From NCBI GenBank assembly GCA_949825065.1, contig OX463845.1, positions 25,274,728 to 25,338,727 on the forward strand: a stretch of 64,000 nt of DNA, written 5' to 3'. This DNA is from Odontocerum albicorne (lineage: Eukaryota > Arthropoda > Insecta > Trichoptera > Odontoceridae). Both the position numbers and the translations under genes were made by a program. Shown here piece by piece: positions 1 through 11,377 of this stretch (positions are counted from its first letter, which is position 1; each line of letters opens with the position of its first letter). The notes beneath the pieces were generated by a model. That model did not search any database. It had not been told where the DNA came from and worked only from the letters and a program-made list of their open reading frames with translations.

Positions 1-80
1 AAGTGTCATAAAATAGAACACAAACTGCGTCAGAAGTCAAACATCGAGTAAAACGAAGGCAATGATGATTTTTTTACATT

Positions 81-278
81 TTTGTTGTATGTAGTACTAC
101 CTGGTAAATTCATTACCAATTGAAAATCTTTAACGATTAACCAGAAATATGTTAAAGTCACCTTATGAGAAAACTACACTGGAACCCTTTTTAATAAAAT
201 TTGGTACCAGCGAGAATCAAACCCGTAATTTTTGGGTCCGAAGACAGGCGTCCCACCAACTAGACTACATAAGTCGAT
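81..278 (-). mobile_element. tRNA-derived SINE, family 1, short form
   Basis: Member of the dominant SINE family of the window. Read on the minus strand, the family has a tRNA-like head beginning GACCTCCGTGGCCTAGTTGG, a B-box-like GGTTCGAATCCC, a run of T/A, a body with GGTTTTCACTTAAGG and CTTTCTGGTTGGTTGGAAGAG, and a tail TACTGTATACAACGAAAGTG. This copy keeps head, body and tail in the right order but is diverged (B box altered). Identification rests on matches to more than 20 other copies in this window. Confidence 0.75.
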
Positions 279-1099
279 TTATTTAGGTACAAAAATAATC
301 CGTGAATTTTTTTTTACATAAAATAGTTTATAAATATAATACAAACTCATAAGTCCCTACATCCAATTAAGACGCTTATAGAAATTTATCAATTAGTATT
401 AATTCACAAATCAAAAGTTTCTAAGATGTCATTCAATAGCTTTTCTCCCATATAATTGAATTTCTCTTGCGATAATAATTGTTTCACGAAAATTCAGGTA
501 GAAATTAATTCTGTGATCATTTCGTTAGTAGTAAAAGGTATTTGAAAGTGACAGTTTGTGAGAAAAGGCATTAATTTTCATAGAAAATTATCCATTCAAT
601 AATTTCTCATGGAGGCAAGCCTGATTTTATTATGGAAACAAACCTGATTTCGGTGTAAACAAGAACGAACCGTTTCTAAGGGAATAATGAGCGTTCGTTG
701 TTTAGGGAGGAAAAGGGTTGATAGAATACCAATCACCATCTTGCGGTATGGTTAGAAGATAGAGAATTTCACTATCATCTGATAGTGTACAATACAAAAT
801 AGATTTAGTTGAAGAATTGGGGTTTATAAATAACACAGAATACTTACAGTGATTTGTGAGTCGTTAAACATTGTTTTGACGACCAAAGAAGAAAACATAA
901 ATACTGCTGATGCTATTTTAGATATCTTGTAAATTAAAACAAAACTTAATTATGAGTTTTCAATTGATAAACGTAAAAACGTGTCTAAATTATACTCACA
1001 AATTGGTGAAAATTAGACAATTTAACTTGTAAAATATAAACGTTACTTATTATTTTTTATGAGACAACAATTTGGATTTTGTATACGAGTATAAAAATA
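279..1099. other. unassigned AT-rich intergenic DNA
   Basis: No coding frame, repeat or RNA gene recognised. Confidence 0.5.
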
Positions 1100-1560
1100 T
1101 TTTATGAATTATACATACATACACACCATCACGCCATTTCCTCTTTGGGGTAGGCAGAGACGACTGAGTACTAAACTTTTCTATCGTGACTGTAAATATC
1201 AGTCGATTCCTTAACTCCAAACTACTTATCTTACAGCTAATTCGGTTTTTCTGACTTCTTACCTTTTTCTCTTTCAAATTTTCATTCATTTGCTCTAACC
1301 ATATTTTGCCGTTTTCTCATATTACTCTCACTTACGTTTGCACTGATTATTTCGTTAACTTTCTTTATTCCCTGTCTACCTCAAAGTACTTTTCATCATT
1401 ATTATAACATCTTTCCCTAGTTCATATTGAACTTCATATCTTCATTCCTTATTTTGTCATACATCGTTATGCCACATAATCTTTTAAGTGCAAGCATGTC
1501 TATAACATTTATTCCGCTCCTTTATAACATTAACGATGAAACTAATTATACTCCATTTCC
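1100..1560 (-). mobile_element. LINE family A, 3' coding end (remnant)
   Basis: Degenerate 3' end of a non-LTR retrotransposon read on the minus strand. It matches other copies here (4880-5215, 11895-12440, 29000-30150, 47895-48170, 53080-53390). Recognisable pieces are the C-terminal K-R-K-W-R-D-G-V-Y-V near 1105-1145 and the stretch after the reverse transcriptase thumb (1430-1530). Frames are broken; only the last 79 codons stay open. The far 3' end is rich in TAC/ATA repeats (1105-1115). The exact LINE clade is not determined. Confidence 0.6.
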
Positions 1561-2574
1561 CTCCACCAAAACCTGAATGTGTGACTATAGCAAACCAGAA
1601 AACTTTCAAGGACTTTCTTCATAATTTGACTTTCTATGGTTAGTTTTTGTGGTTTTTTCACTAAATTATTTTTATTTGATATGTAAATGCATATAAGTAC
1701 TCTTATATGAGTGGCTGTAGAAACGACCTGTCTATCCTTTAATTCTATAAATACCTAAAATTTACACTAACCTTTTTATTGATTTTAATAACATCATTTA
1801 GTTGATTGTTTTATTTGAATATTAATAAAAGGATAATTTAAATAGTGTGTTTAAAGAATACATCTATTCCATGTATTATCACACATAGAATTCTTGTACC
1901 ATCCATCTTTTCCACGTGGCCTTACCAGTGTTTATTTAAGATATCAAATTATTCCAAATCTTCCTTTTTTTCAAATGTATCCAATGAACTGTATCTCTCG
2001 AAAACGGAACATAGATGATACAATTTCATTTAACATATTATATTTGCAGACAATAGAAAGAGACTGAGTAACAAAGATGCCACCTCACTTTGATATCCAT
2101 CTAGGAGCGGTTCCCAAAAACAGAATATCATAAAGCAATATGTATTTTTTTATTTTATCTCTTCATTGTAAAGATGACATTGGCGGATATTTATCATCTT
2201 ATGGGAATCTCTTTCAACTAACTAGAGCAAAATTATACATATTGTGTTACTTGCATGTCGAGAGCTTCCAAAGTTTTTATGTTATACGCAAAAACAAAAA
2301 TAAAAATAAAAGACATAAAACTCAGATGGAAAATTTAAAATTAGGAAAGAAAATTTACAAAACATTTTTTTTTAATATCACTAATGCCTCGGAGAAAGAG
2401 GGGGGGGGGGTAGAAAAAGTACGCAATGTTATTGAAGATATATGTGCATTTTAAGTCTCTTTTTAAAGCAAGCCAATCGAAAATACAATGGGATGAAAAA
2501 AAAATATTGATTCTGAATAAGCGACGCCCTTTCATTGATACTAGCATAAAGAAATCAGGGCTTAGTCTTTTTTC
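1561..2574. other. unassigned AT-rich DNA with a poly-G run
   Basis: No gene recognised. Holds an uninterrupted run of 11 G at 2400-2410, which stands out in this A/T-rich sequence. The short open frames here are low-complexity chance frames. Confidence 0.5.
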
Positions 2575-2770
2575 ATTAATTCATTCTACTTTACACTATA
2601 TCCTCAAACCACCTCACAATGCTTCATCGGTCTCAAGTGCACATTCATCCCTGGTCACTTTATTTGGTAATCTGTCTTACATTGTCACCTCATGTATTCT
2701 TTTCAGTGAACACATTTCTACGGTTTTGTGTTTTCCAAGTCCACATTTTCCTCCCATACACCAAAGTTGA
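2575..2770 (-). mobile_element. LINE family A fragment (post-RT region)
   Basis: The minus strand reads like the region just after the RT domain in the copies at 29300-29420 and 1430-1530: an EMC-L-R-I-H-x-V-T-M stretch, then V-T-R-D-E-C and a W/G-G-L segment. Several stops. No ends or target duplication seen. Confidence 0.5.
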
Positions 2771-3039
2771 TCCTTAAATATTATTGTAGACTATCATCAT
2801 GCCATATTTTGATATTATTTTGTTAGAACACTTTTTTGTCTAATTTATTTTGTTTCTTATCACAACAAACCTTTGAATATTTCTCGTATGTCTAGCCATC
2901 TGATAAAATAACACCCAAATATGTAAAATAAAGCCATTGAATTAAATATAAAAACGATTTTAAAACGTGTAGTAAAACTCAAGACTTTGAACTTGGAAAT
3001 TAATAATAAACAGATATCCTTTTTCGGGAATCAATATAA

Positions 3040-3335
3040 CAAACGATGAATGACACATAAAATAGACACATTCCAACTATAAAATAAAAAAAAGACATGT
3101 TGCAATTGTGATGTACAAAAAAATCTAACACATTCCAACAGGAAATATAACATGATATACACATTCAAACTTTAAATTACGAAATAGACACATTCAAACA
3201 TGAAATACAAAATAAACACATTCCACAAAACTTATAAATTCAGAAGACTGGGAACTTGAAAATAACAAATAAAATATGATCCTTTCTCAGAAACAAACAT
3301 GATAAAGGAGCAATGAAATACAAAATAGACACATT
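3040..3335. repeat. degenerate tandem repeat around GACACATTCCAAC
   Basis: About six diverged copies of a motif close to AAATAGACACATTCCAAC recur at irregular 25-60 base spacing (near 3060, 3124, 3160, 3184, 3212 and 3320). This looks like an old, indel-rich minisatellite. No coding potential. Confidence 0.55.
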
Positions 3336-3610
3336 CCAACTTTGTGGTGAGTGCCCGGAGCTTTTCCAATTACTTTGCGGGTCGATCCGAAAGTTCTTTC
3401 ACGCGTACCCTGATCGGTGCAAGCTTCGGCCGGTGGTGTGAGAGAAAACTGGGAAGAAGAGAAGGGTTGGATGTGGAGCGTGGACCACTTCAAATCATTA
3501 AGTAAAAGCTTCCAACAATTAATATTAGTCCGGGAGATTTATCGTTCTCCGAAGTTACCACCTTCCATGGACCTACTTTTACCCTGTAATTGTGGGAGAT
3601 TACTATAATC
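3336..3610. other. GC-richer island, unrecognised
   Basis: Base composition shifts to near balance between about 3340 and 3600. A 63-codon plus-strand frame and a 68-codon minus-strand frame overlap here; neither resembles a family I know. Could be an old host exon or an unknown transposon part. Confidence 0.3.
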
Positions 3611-3721
3611 TGTTTATGGTTAGGTAAATTATATTTCTAAAAGGGTTTAGAATATCGGTTTAATAAGTGTAATGGTATGTGAATTTAAAAGCTATTCATC
3701 GTTAAAATTATTTTGATATTG

Positions 3722-3912
3722 TCACGACCTCCTAGTTGGTACGAAGCCTGTCTGGATTGTGGTTCCGATTGCGTTGGTACTCACGTTTTTTTAAGTCTTG
3801 TTTTCACTAAAGGGTCTCTCTTTACCACCTTTCTGGCTAGTTGGAAGAAATTTAAACAAATTAATAAATCCACCAGATTGTAAAATATTCTACGAATGTA
3901 ATACAACAGTTC
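3722..3912 (+). mobile_element. SINE family 1, short form
   Basis: Head, T-run, body (TTTTCACT, CTTTCTGGCTAGTTGGAAG) and tail (TACGAATGTAATACAAC) are present in order, with a degraded B box. Confidence 0.75.
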
Positions 3913-3984
3913 AATAAGATGAGACTTATTAGTTTTTTATAAGATTTAAATTTATTTGGTATAGTTTATATTGAAAATTGATAA

Positions 3985-4420
3985 ATATTTGCTCAGCTGC
4001 AATGATCTCTACACAGAAATAAGAGGCCAAGAAATAAGGCGGGTGCTATCTCTGGATGCCTAAAGTATGTAGTATGGAAAAAAAAATTCATGAAAATAAA
4101 CAGTAAGGTTCAAATTTACAAAATGTGTGTGGCCAATCATGATTTGTGGAAAATATTCTAGAGCAGATACAAAAAAAATATGCTCAGAACTAATTAAATA
4201 AAAACCCTAAGAGGTAGAAACTTTTGTGTCCGAAGAATATGTGAAGTAAAATATATTGTGAGATAGGGCAGAAACCACAGAAGCCACTGGCGAGGTCCTG
4301 TGGAAAGGATGGATAATACAAGAGTTTCTTACATGACAATGCATGGAATGCCCGCTATCAGTCATCCCCGGAAAGATTTCCAAAAAATGGATGGATTAGA
4401 GTCAACATATTAAGAGACAG
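3985..4420 (+). mobile_element. LINE RT C-terminal remnant
   Basis: Plus-strand remnant of the segment between the RT thumb and the C-terminus of a LINE. Visible in shifting frames are E-I-R-x-Q-E-I-R-R near the start, R-A-D-T-K-K-I-C-S near 4155-4185, V-R-R-I-C-E-V-K near 4230, and a W-R-G-P-V-E-R-M-D-N-T-R block near 4290-4325. That last block corresponds to the W-x-H-V-x-R-M signature of many insect LINEs. Many stops and frameshifts; no ends seen. It probably belongs to a different family from the copies at 4880-5215. Confidence 0.55.
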
Positions 4421-4879
4421 TTCTGATGATAATAAGCCAAATATTTAAGTTAAGAAAAATTATATATTTGAAATAAACAGTATAATTGGAACTTGATTCG
4501 ATATATTAAAACACCTTAAAACGGGAATCAATAAAAAAAAATGCTGGCACAAATATTATATGAATTTTAATCGTTACAAAGTTGAAATATATGATATTTC
4601 CAAAAAAACAATGGAATTACTAAGGAAATACACACAACAATAATTTGTTTTGTCATACATCAGAAAACTTATAATAAAGCGAGGATGGGGTGTGGTAGTC
4701 ATTTTATTATACAAAAAAAATAATAACATGTGCAGAAATAGGAAGAATGGGGCGAAAATGAGGGATGACTGTAAAATTATGTTTTAAGCAAATATTAAGT
4801 AGGGGTAAGATCAATTTGTAATTCTTTTTAAATAATCAGATAAAGGAAGAGTTTTGAGTAATTCGAAGGGCGTATATCA

Positions 4880-5215
4880 ATAGAAACCAAAGTCAACAGG
4901 GCTATAAAACATATACATTCAAACTGGATAGGTACATACGTTGAACGAATGAATGGAGAAAGACTAACAAAACAAATATACTGTGCAAATGTGAGTGGAG
5001 GGTTTGCTAGACGAAGACCAAAGAATCTATGGTTGGATCGAGTGAATGATATTTAAAAAGAACAAAAAGTAAGAGAAACGGTAGGAGCTGTATGAAAAGG
5101 GGTATGGAAGTGGAAGAAGCAAAATATGTGTGTCGAGATAAGAAAGTCTGATGCTCTGTTCTATCTCCCTACCCTAGGTCGGAAGTGGCGTTATGGTAAG
5201 TATGTAACATACATA
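4880..5215 (+). mobile_element. LINE family A, 3' coding end (best-preserved copy)
   Basis: Plus-strand copy that shows the family A C-terminus best. In order: R-M-N-G-E-R-L-T-K-Q-I-Y (about 4948-4983), a basic R-R-R-P-K-N-L-W-L-D-R-V-N-D-I segment (5010-5055), K-V-R-E-T-V-G-A (5068-5092) and a final G-R-K-W-R-Y-G-K-Y-V (5179-5208). One stop falls in the middle and another near 5095. By analogy with other LINEs this lies downstream of the RT domain. It is 5' truncated or too decayed to read before 4880. Confidence 0.65.
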
Positions 5216-5764
5216 TATAAATAAAAAGTAATTTTGTTATGCTTGGGAATTTACGTACATAACATATAAACTTTTGGTAATTTGGTAATGTACAATAATT
5301 GTAATCGAATTTGGATTCTAATAGACATCTATACGATGAACTTCAAACCAATTAATTATTCATGGGACAACCCACATGAGCTTAATTTAAATAAGATATT
5401 CAGTATTAAATAAGCGATAATAGCGTTTATATCAGGGATAAAGGGCTGTAAATAAGCAACCAATAAACGTCTCGAGCTGCATAAACTTAATACGTTACCT
5501 GTCTCAAGAAGCGATATCTAGAAAATAACTCTTTTGACTGAATGTTTATGGATGGTGTGCACTTGAAGCATAACGTAGATTATCTTCTCAATATGATATT
5601 GCATTGCCCCTCATCACGGTTTTCTTTAATTATTATGTGGTAACACAGTTATTCATTGTGATCCCCTGACTAAAGGCAGCGGATCTTAAAAAATCTGCCT
5701 TGATATTTTTCTAAGTAGTGTCAATGGGAATATCATTTATTAGGCTTAATAATAATTAATTAAA
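5216..5764. other. unassigned AT-rich intergenic DNA
   Basis: No feature recognised. Confidence 0.5.
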
Positions 5765-5948
5765 CGACCTCCGTGGCCTGGTGGTAAGAAGATTGTCTGC
5801 CGATCCGGAGGTTGCGGGTTCGATCCCCGCTGGAACCCAGATTTTTTAAATGAGATTCCAGTCTGTTTTTCACTTAGGGCCCATTAAAACATCTTTCTGG
5901 TTCATTAGAAGAGATTGCCACATGGCAATAATCTCGCTAGGTTAAGAA
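5765..5948 (+). mobile_element. SINE family 1 with intact pol III boxes
   Basis: Best-preserved head in the window. An A-box-like TGGCCTGGTGG lies at 5774-5784 and a B box GGTTCGATCCC at 5817-5827, a tRNA-like spacing. A T-run, GGTTCATTAGAAGAGATTGCC and CTCGCTAGGTTA follow. It was therefore tRNA-derived. It is not a functional tRNA: no matching acceptor stem or CCA-side pairing is evident and the body continues for about 110 bases. Confidence 0.85.
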
Positions 5949-6196
5949 AAATAAATAGTAGATGACTAGTATAGCGTTGTGTCATAAAAAAATATCTCCT
6001 AAGAGAGCGGATTATAAGCGGTATTACAAAAATCTGGTGAAATAAACACGGAAAGTAAGATATAAAAACCAGAATGGAAAAATTAAGATGCCTTTACTAC
6101 CCACAAGAATATTGTAGACAAGTTGTTTTTATAAGGCTTTGTCCACTAATTATAATTATGGAAAAAAAATCTTCCAGACTTTAACCATTTAATATC
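5949..6196. other. unassigned intergenic DNA
   Basis: No feature recognised beyond the decayed end of the preceding SINE. Confidence 0.4.
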
Positions 6197-6197
6197 T

Positions 6198-6473
6198 CTA
6201 TTGTTCCCTGTTTAAGTGTTCTATCGTTAAAACCAGTTGATTTAGAGGGTGTTCATTTAAAATATTTGAGAGACTCTGCCATCTTGTGTTGCACTCTGTT
6301 GCCTTGCCACATTTCCATGCAATATTCTCGATGGCCACCCTCGACTTTTTCCCCCTTAACCAGCCTGGCCCTCCATTCTCGAGGTACCATTCCAGAAAAT
6401 TTGAGATCATAATATGAGAAAGGTAAGTGCAAGTAGGGTTTACTCCAAAGGCAGGGTTTACAAAAAAATGCAT
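6198..6473 (-). other. unrecognised 91-codon open frame
   Basis: The frame has a noticeably higher GC content than its flanks (about 6260-6390) and a non-repetitive amino-acid composition (W/G/K-rich middle, C-x-x-x-x-x-C). I do not recognise a domain. It directly precedes a SINE, so it could be the end of an unknown element or a decayed exon. Little supports real coding. Confidence 0.2.
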
Positions 6474-6496
6474 CTTATCTATTATATTTTTATATT

Positions 6497-6692
6497 GTAC
6501 TGTGTTACATTTCCGTTGTATACAGTACGACCTGGTGGGTGTATTGTCATAACGAAATGTATTTCAATCAACCAGAAAAGCAATAAATAAGCCTTAAGTA
6601 AAATCTATAATGGAATCCTTTTTTTAAATTTAAGTAACGGCGGTAATCGAGCCCGCAACCCTCGGGCTGGAAGTCACGGAGGTTCTTTGCAA
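6497..6692 (-). mobile_element. SINE family 1, short form
   Basis: Minus-strand copy: the tail with TTCCGTTGTATACAGTA comes first on the plus strand, then the body, then a B-box-like CGAGCCCGCAACC at about 6647-6660 and the head up to about 6692. Confidence 0.75.
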
Positions 6693-7009
6693 ATCGTTTG
6701 TGTTTAACTAAGAGGGAATGGGGGGTTTCGATTGGACCCACAAAAAGAGTCACAATCTTAATAGGTTTAATTTAAAGACGTTTTATGTTAAGATTTAACT
6801 GGTTGGGTGTAAAAAATAACTTTATAAAAATAACCCTAATATGATGCAAACAGTACAATGATATTATTTGTAAAGAAACCAGATTGAAATATTCGATGCA
6901 CGGGCAATGAGAAAGATAAATGCGAGCATTGCTTATAATGCGTGATAAAATAAATGTATGATAGAATAAGAAATCAGGGTCTTACCAAAGAGTTTGTTGT
7001 GCTTAATAT

Positions 7010-7185
7010 GAATACTGACATGGTCCAGCCACATAGACATAATGTATGAAATCAACTTGGTTAGTAAATACGGTTCGAAGATACCTGAAAAAAAGTTTTA
7101 AAAAGACGCGAGTATTCCAGGGAAGTTAGTAGTGGAGATCTGTTTTCTCTGCCCCCGATCGGAAATGGTGATTTACCAAAAGTGA
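7010..7185 (+). mobile_element. possible LINE family A scrap
   Basis: Faint resemblance to the family A C-terminus: an M-x-Q-P-H-R-H-N-V segment and a final C-P-R-S-E-M-V block. Too decayed for certainty. Confidence 0.3.
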
Positions 7186-7406
7186 AGCCTATACTATATG
7201 CTTAGCAGGGTGTGAAAAGAGGCTTATATTAAGAAGTTTATAATTATCAATTGAACATAAAAACATCTTTCTTTAAAAAAAAATGCGGTAAGGGATTAAT
7301 ATAGCTCTAATTTGTTTATGAGACTGGCTGAGCTCATACGGTCCTTAACTGATGATGTTTGTATCAGTATGAAGTTACTGATAATGTTACAAACATTAAT
7401 CATTGG

Positions 7407-7572
7407 TGACCTCCATCGCCTAGTAGTAGAGAAGCCTGTCTTTCCACTAGGGGGTTGTGGGTTTGATTCTTGTTGTAATCCATATTTTTTCAAAAATATA
7501 TTCGGTTGGACGAGTTGTCATACGGCAAAAAGTCTGTTAAGTTGTACTATATACAACAAAAGAATAATATAA
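7407..7572 (+). mobile_element. SINE family 1, internally shortened
   Basis: Head GGTGACCTCCATCGCCTAGT and B-box-like GGTTTGATTCTTG are kept. The middle of the body is missing: after the T-run it jumps to GGTTGGACGAGTTG, then to the tail TACTATATACAAC. Confidence 0.75.
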
Positions 7573-7695
7573 TATAGGGGATAATATCTGAGAGAAATAA
7601 AGATTGATATGTAGTATATAACAGTCTTTGGTACGTATTTGAGAAAATATCTTTAGAAAAATTAATTTAATTTAATTTCAAGGACAACTTTTAGA

Positions 7696-7987
7696 GCCGT
7701 TTGGAGAGCGAGTTCTCCTCAAGGGCGCTCCAACTCGGGCCTCTAACTCACCATTATTAAACAAATTACGTTTGGCAACTAAAGAAGTGCCAAAGTGAAC
7801 TTCGGTACATACAGTAAAATCTCGTGGAATTATTGTCATGCAGCAAAATCCTTTAGCTAATCAGAAATATGTAAACGAGGCCCCAGGCGAATACCGGACT
7901 GAAAATCCTTTAAAATAAAATTTGGGTTCTAACGGGAAACGAGCACGCAACTTTGGGCTAAAACCAACTAGGCCACACAAGTCGTCA
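7696..7987 (-). mobile_element. SINE family 1, long two-module form
   Basis: Minus-strand long form. On the plus strand it opens with module 2 (GCCGTTTGGAGAGCGAG, AGGGCGCTCCAACTCGGG), continues with AAACAAATTACGTTTGGCA, then the short-form tail, body and tRNA-like head ending near 7987. Module 2 is absent from the short copies. Confidence 0.75.
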
Positions 7988-8001
7988 ACCTGGTGAACTG
8001 A

Positions 8002-8905
8002 TCAAATCGGGAACAAAACAAGGTCCTCTGTGACGGCACTGCTCCGAGATCCCAAAGTAGGGAGAGATGGAAAAAAAAGATTCAAACAACTTACAACGAA
8101 TTCTGAAATACAGACAAGAAAGGATAAAAACCAAATTAAATGTCTGAAAACATTAAAATAACAAAAAATAAACAACACACAAAAACCTAAAGAAATAAAA
8201 TAATAAAAATGACTTACTTGTGTACATAAAAAAACCCACTGGGTAAGCTCTTGCACTACAACATTGCGTTGTCACTTGTAGATCTGCAAATTAAAAAAGT
8301 TTAATGTTTTTTAACCTAACAACCCTGAAATTGACACTCAGTTGGAAAGGTTACGGGATACAGGAGTCATTAATGGATGTGGCTTCCATCAAAACCATCA
8401 AATAACAGCAGAGTGGGCGAGCGACAGGGCCGAGCTATAACATACAAGGTGATGTAAGCATGTCTACTGTATGCGCTGGTATATTCTGCTTCTCTGAGAG
8501 AAGGTTCGCTCGAGCAAATTCCCATATATATCGTTTATGGGAGAGAGTTATTACTATGTTTATATATGTACATAATATACGTTTTATACAATTGGTTTTA
8601 AGAAAAGAATAGGTACATACATCAAAATGTATTATAACGTTATGTGATTTACAGTGTAGCTTGAGAGAACAAATGTCTACATTCTACTTTTCGAACATAT
8701 TCTTTTACATTTACACATTTCGTCACGCATAATTTTCTTACGTTTTATTTGTGTTTCTAACGTATTTTTTTTTCAAATTCTGATTAACTTTATCCAGTCA
8801 CGTTTCTCTTGATCAACATCTAACATATACGTCATACATTCCATACCTGTATATTGGTTTTACTCCATACCTGTACCTCAATTCATAGAAAATAAATACA
8901 TATCC
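8002..8905. other. unassigned DNA
   Basis: No gene recognised. The 84-codon minus-strand frame at 8002-8256 is a low-complexity F/L/I-rich frame. A patch at about 8395-8530 is richer in GC and unlike any other part of the window. Confidence 0.4.
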
Positions 8906-9080
8906 CCGTTTAGAGAGCAAACTCTCCTCAAGGATGCTCTGTCTCGAGATTCGAACCCACTATTATAACAGTACCTGAACGAATCAATCATGTATACCAC
9001 TTTATTTGCATACAGTACCATTTTATGGGATTTTTGCCATGTGACAATCTACATGTGACAATAATCCTTCAATAACAAAA
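8906..9080 (-). mobile_element. SINE family 1, long form lacking its head
   Basis: Module 2 (CCGTTTAGAGAGCAAACTCT, then GAGATTCGAACCCAC) followed by short-form tail and body sequence on the minus strand. The tRNA-like head is missing, so it is 5' truncated. Confidence 0.7.
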
Positions 9081-9126
9081 TAGAAAACCATTATCTCTCA
9101 TACTCGTATATACATATATGCCAAAT

Positions 9127-9298
9127 CTGACGCTTAGTTGGTAATACGCTAGTTTGCTAACCCAAGAATTGAGGTTCGATTCCTGTCGTGACTACTGGTT
9201 TTCACTCAAGACATCTTGAACATCTAACTGGTTGGTTGAAATATATAACCACATGACAATTAGCCCGTTGTTGTACTGTATATAACGAAAGCGTAATT
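9127..9298 (+). mobile_element. SINE family 1, short form
   Basis: Head with GCTTAGTTGGTAATACGC, B box GGTTCGATTCC, body and tail TACTGTATATAACGAAAGCG are all recognisable. Confidence 0.8.
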
Positions 9299-9626
9299 CA
9301 AACATAATTTGACGTGACATATTCGCATATGAAGTTACTGTATATGCCAATTTAGTATATTTAATTTTAATGATTGCAATTGAATTGGTAAATATATCGC
9401 TGACTGAGTTCGTCCTAAAAAAATGGAGAGCTCTAAGGTGTCACTCTTCTTTTTATCAAGTTTAATAGTAATCAAGTCACTGAGGAGTATCACCGTCGGA
9501 GGAGAAATATATTTGGGCTTTTTTTGTCACTACGGGACGTTGCTCTTATAAAAATTAAAGATGTCGACCTTCTCGTGTAGATTGCTTTTGCTGGGGACTT
9601 ATTTTGTCCCCCGTGTTGAAGTGCAT

Positions 9627-9905
9627 GACCGCGCGATAGCGCACTGGACTTCCGTGCGGAAGGTCGCCGGTTCGAACCTCGCGCTGTGCTACTCTTCGAA
9701 TGACGCTGGATTTTCCCGCTTAGTATTCGGGGGTATAAGGATACCTATAACTTTTGTCATATATATTCTTTAAAAAAAGGGGGGAAAATATTCTGGTTTG
9801 CTCCGATCGTCTCACTTCAGGTGTGCCATCGAATCCAGTACACCGGTGAGTTTGCTGGTGTGCAACAATTTACTCACTTAAAGAGAAGAAAAAAAAATAA
9901 ACGAA
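9627..9905 (+). mobile_element. second tRNA-derived SINE (family 2)
   Basis: Unrelated to family 1. It has an A-box-like TAGCGCACTGG at 9637-9647 and a perfect B-box core GGTTCGAACC at 9669-9678, at tRNA-like spacing within a GC-rich 65-base head. An unrelated body follows with CAGTACACCGGTGAGTTTGC, then an A-rich stretch (9884-9903). The open frame across the head (9561-9773) is a by-product of its GC content. The sequence just downstream (9949-10006) matches the 3' end of the LINE at 34300-35245, so the element may extend to 10006. Confidence 0.65.
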
Positions 9906-9948
9906 AAATCTACGCCACAGCATCGCTTTCCAACTGAATTGACGGTGG

Positions 9949-10006
9949 AATGGCGAGAGGAGAGGATCCTCGACTACGAGGGCCAGCAACGACGACGACG
10001 ACGACG
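9949..10006 (+). repeat. LINE-like 3' tail with GAC repeat
   Basis: GAGGATCCTCGACTACGAGG and the following CAGCAACGACGACG match the region just after the coding end of the minus-strand LINE at 34311-34375. The run of GAC triplets spans about 9989-10006. It may be the tail of the adjacent SINE or a separate LINE stub. Confidence 0.6.
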
Positions 10007-11377
10007 ATTTGGTCCCCCATAACAGCGGGAGTGGTGGTGGGTTTGAAGTGAACGTAAGTTATCGAGGCATTTTAACTCCTATAAATAAAAAGGAATAATT
10101 TTTTTCATGTATTACATGAAATAATGTAAATTAAAATTAAAAAATGTGTACATAAAATGGTTAAATTTTATAATTTTAATTCAAATTAACATGGAAACAA
10201 ATTTAAGTAAAATTTTGCATCCAAGTGATTATTATTATCACATATTTTTTAAATAGATTTAGATTGCGTTATCTTAAAAATGGAGTCACATTGTTCTCGA
10301 ATTTGGTTTTACTGTTTATATTCTTATGAATTGCTCAAAGTTTAAAACAAATACCATATTATCATTACTGGAGTCCATAAAATAAGTCTGTTTTTATATA
10401 TCTATGTTCTTGATTCAAAATGATAATATTCCGATATTTTGATTAACAACAATAAATACTAGATAACAAATGTTATCATGACAATTAGATATAAGATTTA
10501 TTTGTTTTGATTTGTGTGATTAATCATGTCTTATCATGTTTTCCTGGGTGTAATCTTGTTTGGACTTAAACATGTGTGTTTATCAATTTTTTTGTAAATA
10601 TTACTACGATAAAGAACTATTATTGAATGCGTTTGTCGATTCATTAATAACTTGTTGTTAAGTAATATATCTGCTTATCTTAATTTTATTTAAAAAAACG
10701 ACAGTTTTATTATTTTAAATGTTCACTCAAGTTTAATAAAATACTCGTATTTAGATTTTTATAAACTGTGTGACATATATTGTAATTATATGGGCGTGTC
10801 AAAAAAGTTGTAGTTTTTATTTTCAGGTCATTTTTTAACGACAGTTTTAAACTCTGCAAAATCATCTTGGTATGAAAAGGAGAGTGCAAAATGGCTACTA
10901 AAACTCTTGAGTGTTGTCCAAAGGAAAATATCGCAATACATTTTCGAATTGATAGAAAAAATATCATGCCAGTTGGCGTGGGAGATGAAACTTTAATTTT
11001 TTAACCATGGCCGTCTGTCAAAAAGGAACTTGGTGGAGTGGCTCCGTCCGTGATCAACACGGACCAAAAACCACCAGTTATTGCATATTTTTTCAATAAT
11101 CTCAAAATAGGTAAAATTTGAGTTGCATTCTTTTAGAAACAATATTTCATTTCAAATATATTTACTACTAATTTTGAATATATTTTTGTAATATAAATCG
11201 AACAAAACCAACAGATTTAATTAATGAAACCAGTCGATAACAATAGAAAAGCCGAGAAAAGGGTAAAGTAAACGAGTATAGAAATTGTGAAAATTAAAAA
11301 AATCGTCAGGAATGGACCGATGTGTGGGCTGTGGTGTCAGAAAGGCAAACGTCGGAGAAAGTACTAGCAATGTTTGG
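10007..11377. other. unassigned AT-rich intergenic DNA
   Basis: No gene recognised. An 85-codon minus-strand frame (10710-10967) has no recognisable motif. A small stem GTCCGTG/CACGGAC lies near 11045-11065. Confidence 0.4.

Noticed and set aside
5765..5840. Functional tRNA gene
   Set aside because: A and B boxes are present, but no clear acceptor stem closes the cloverleaf, and the sequence continues into a repeated SINE body seen in many copies.
9561..9773. Protein-coding gene of 70 codons
   Set aside because: The frame coincides with the GC-rich tRNA-like head of a SINE.
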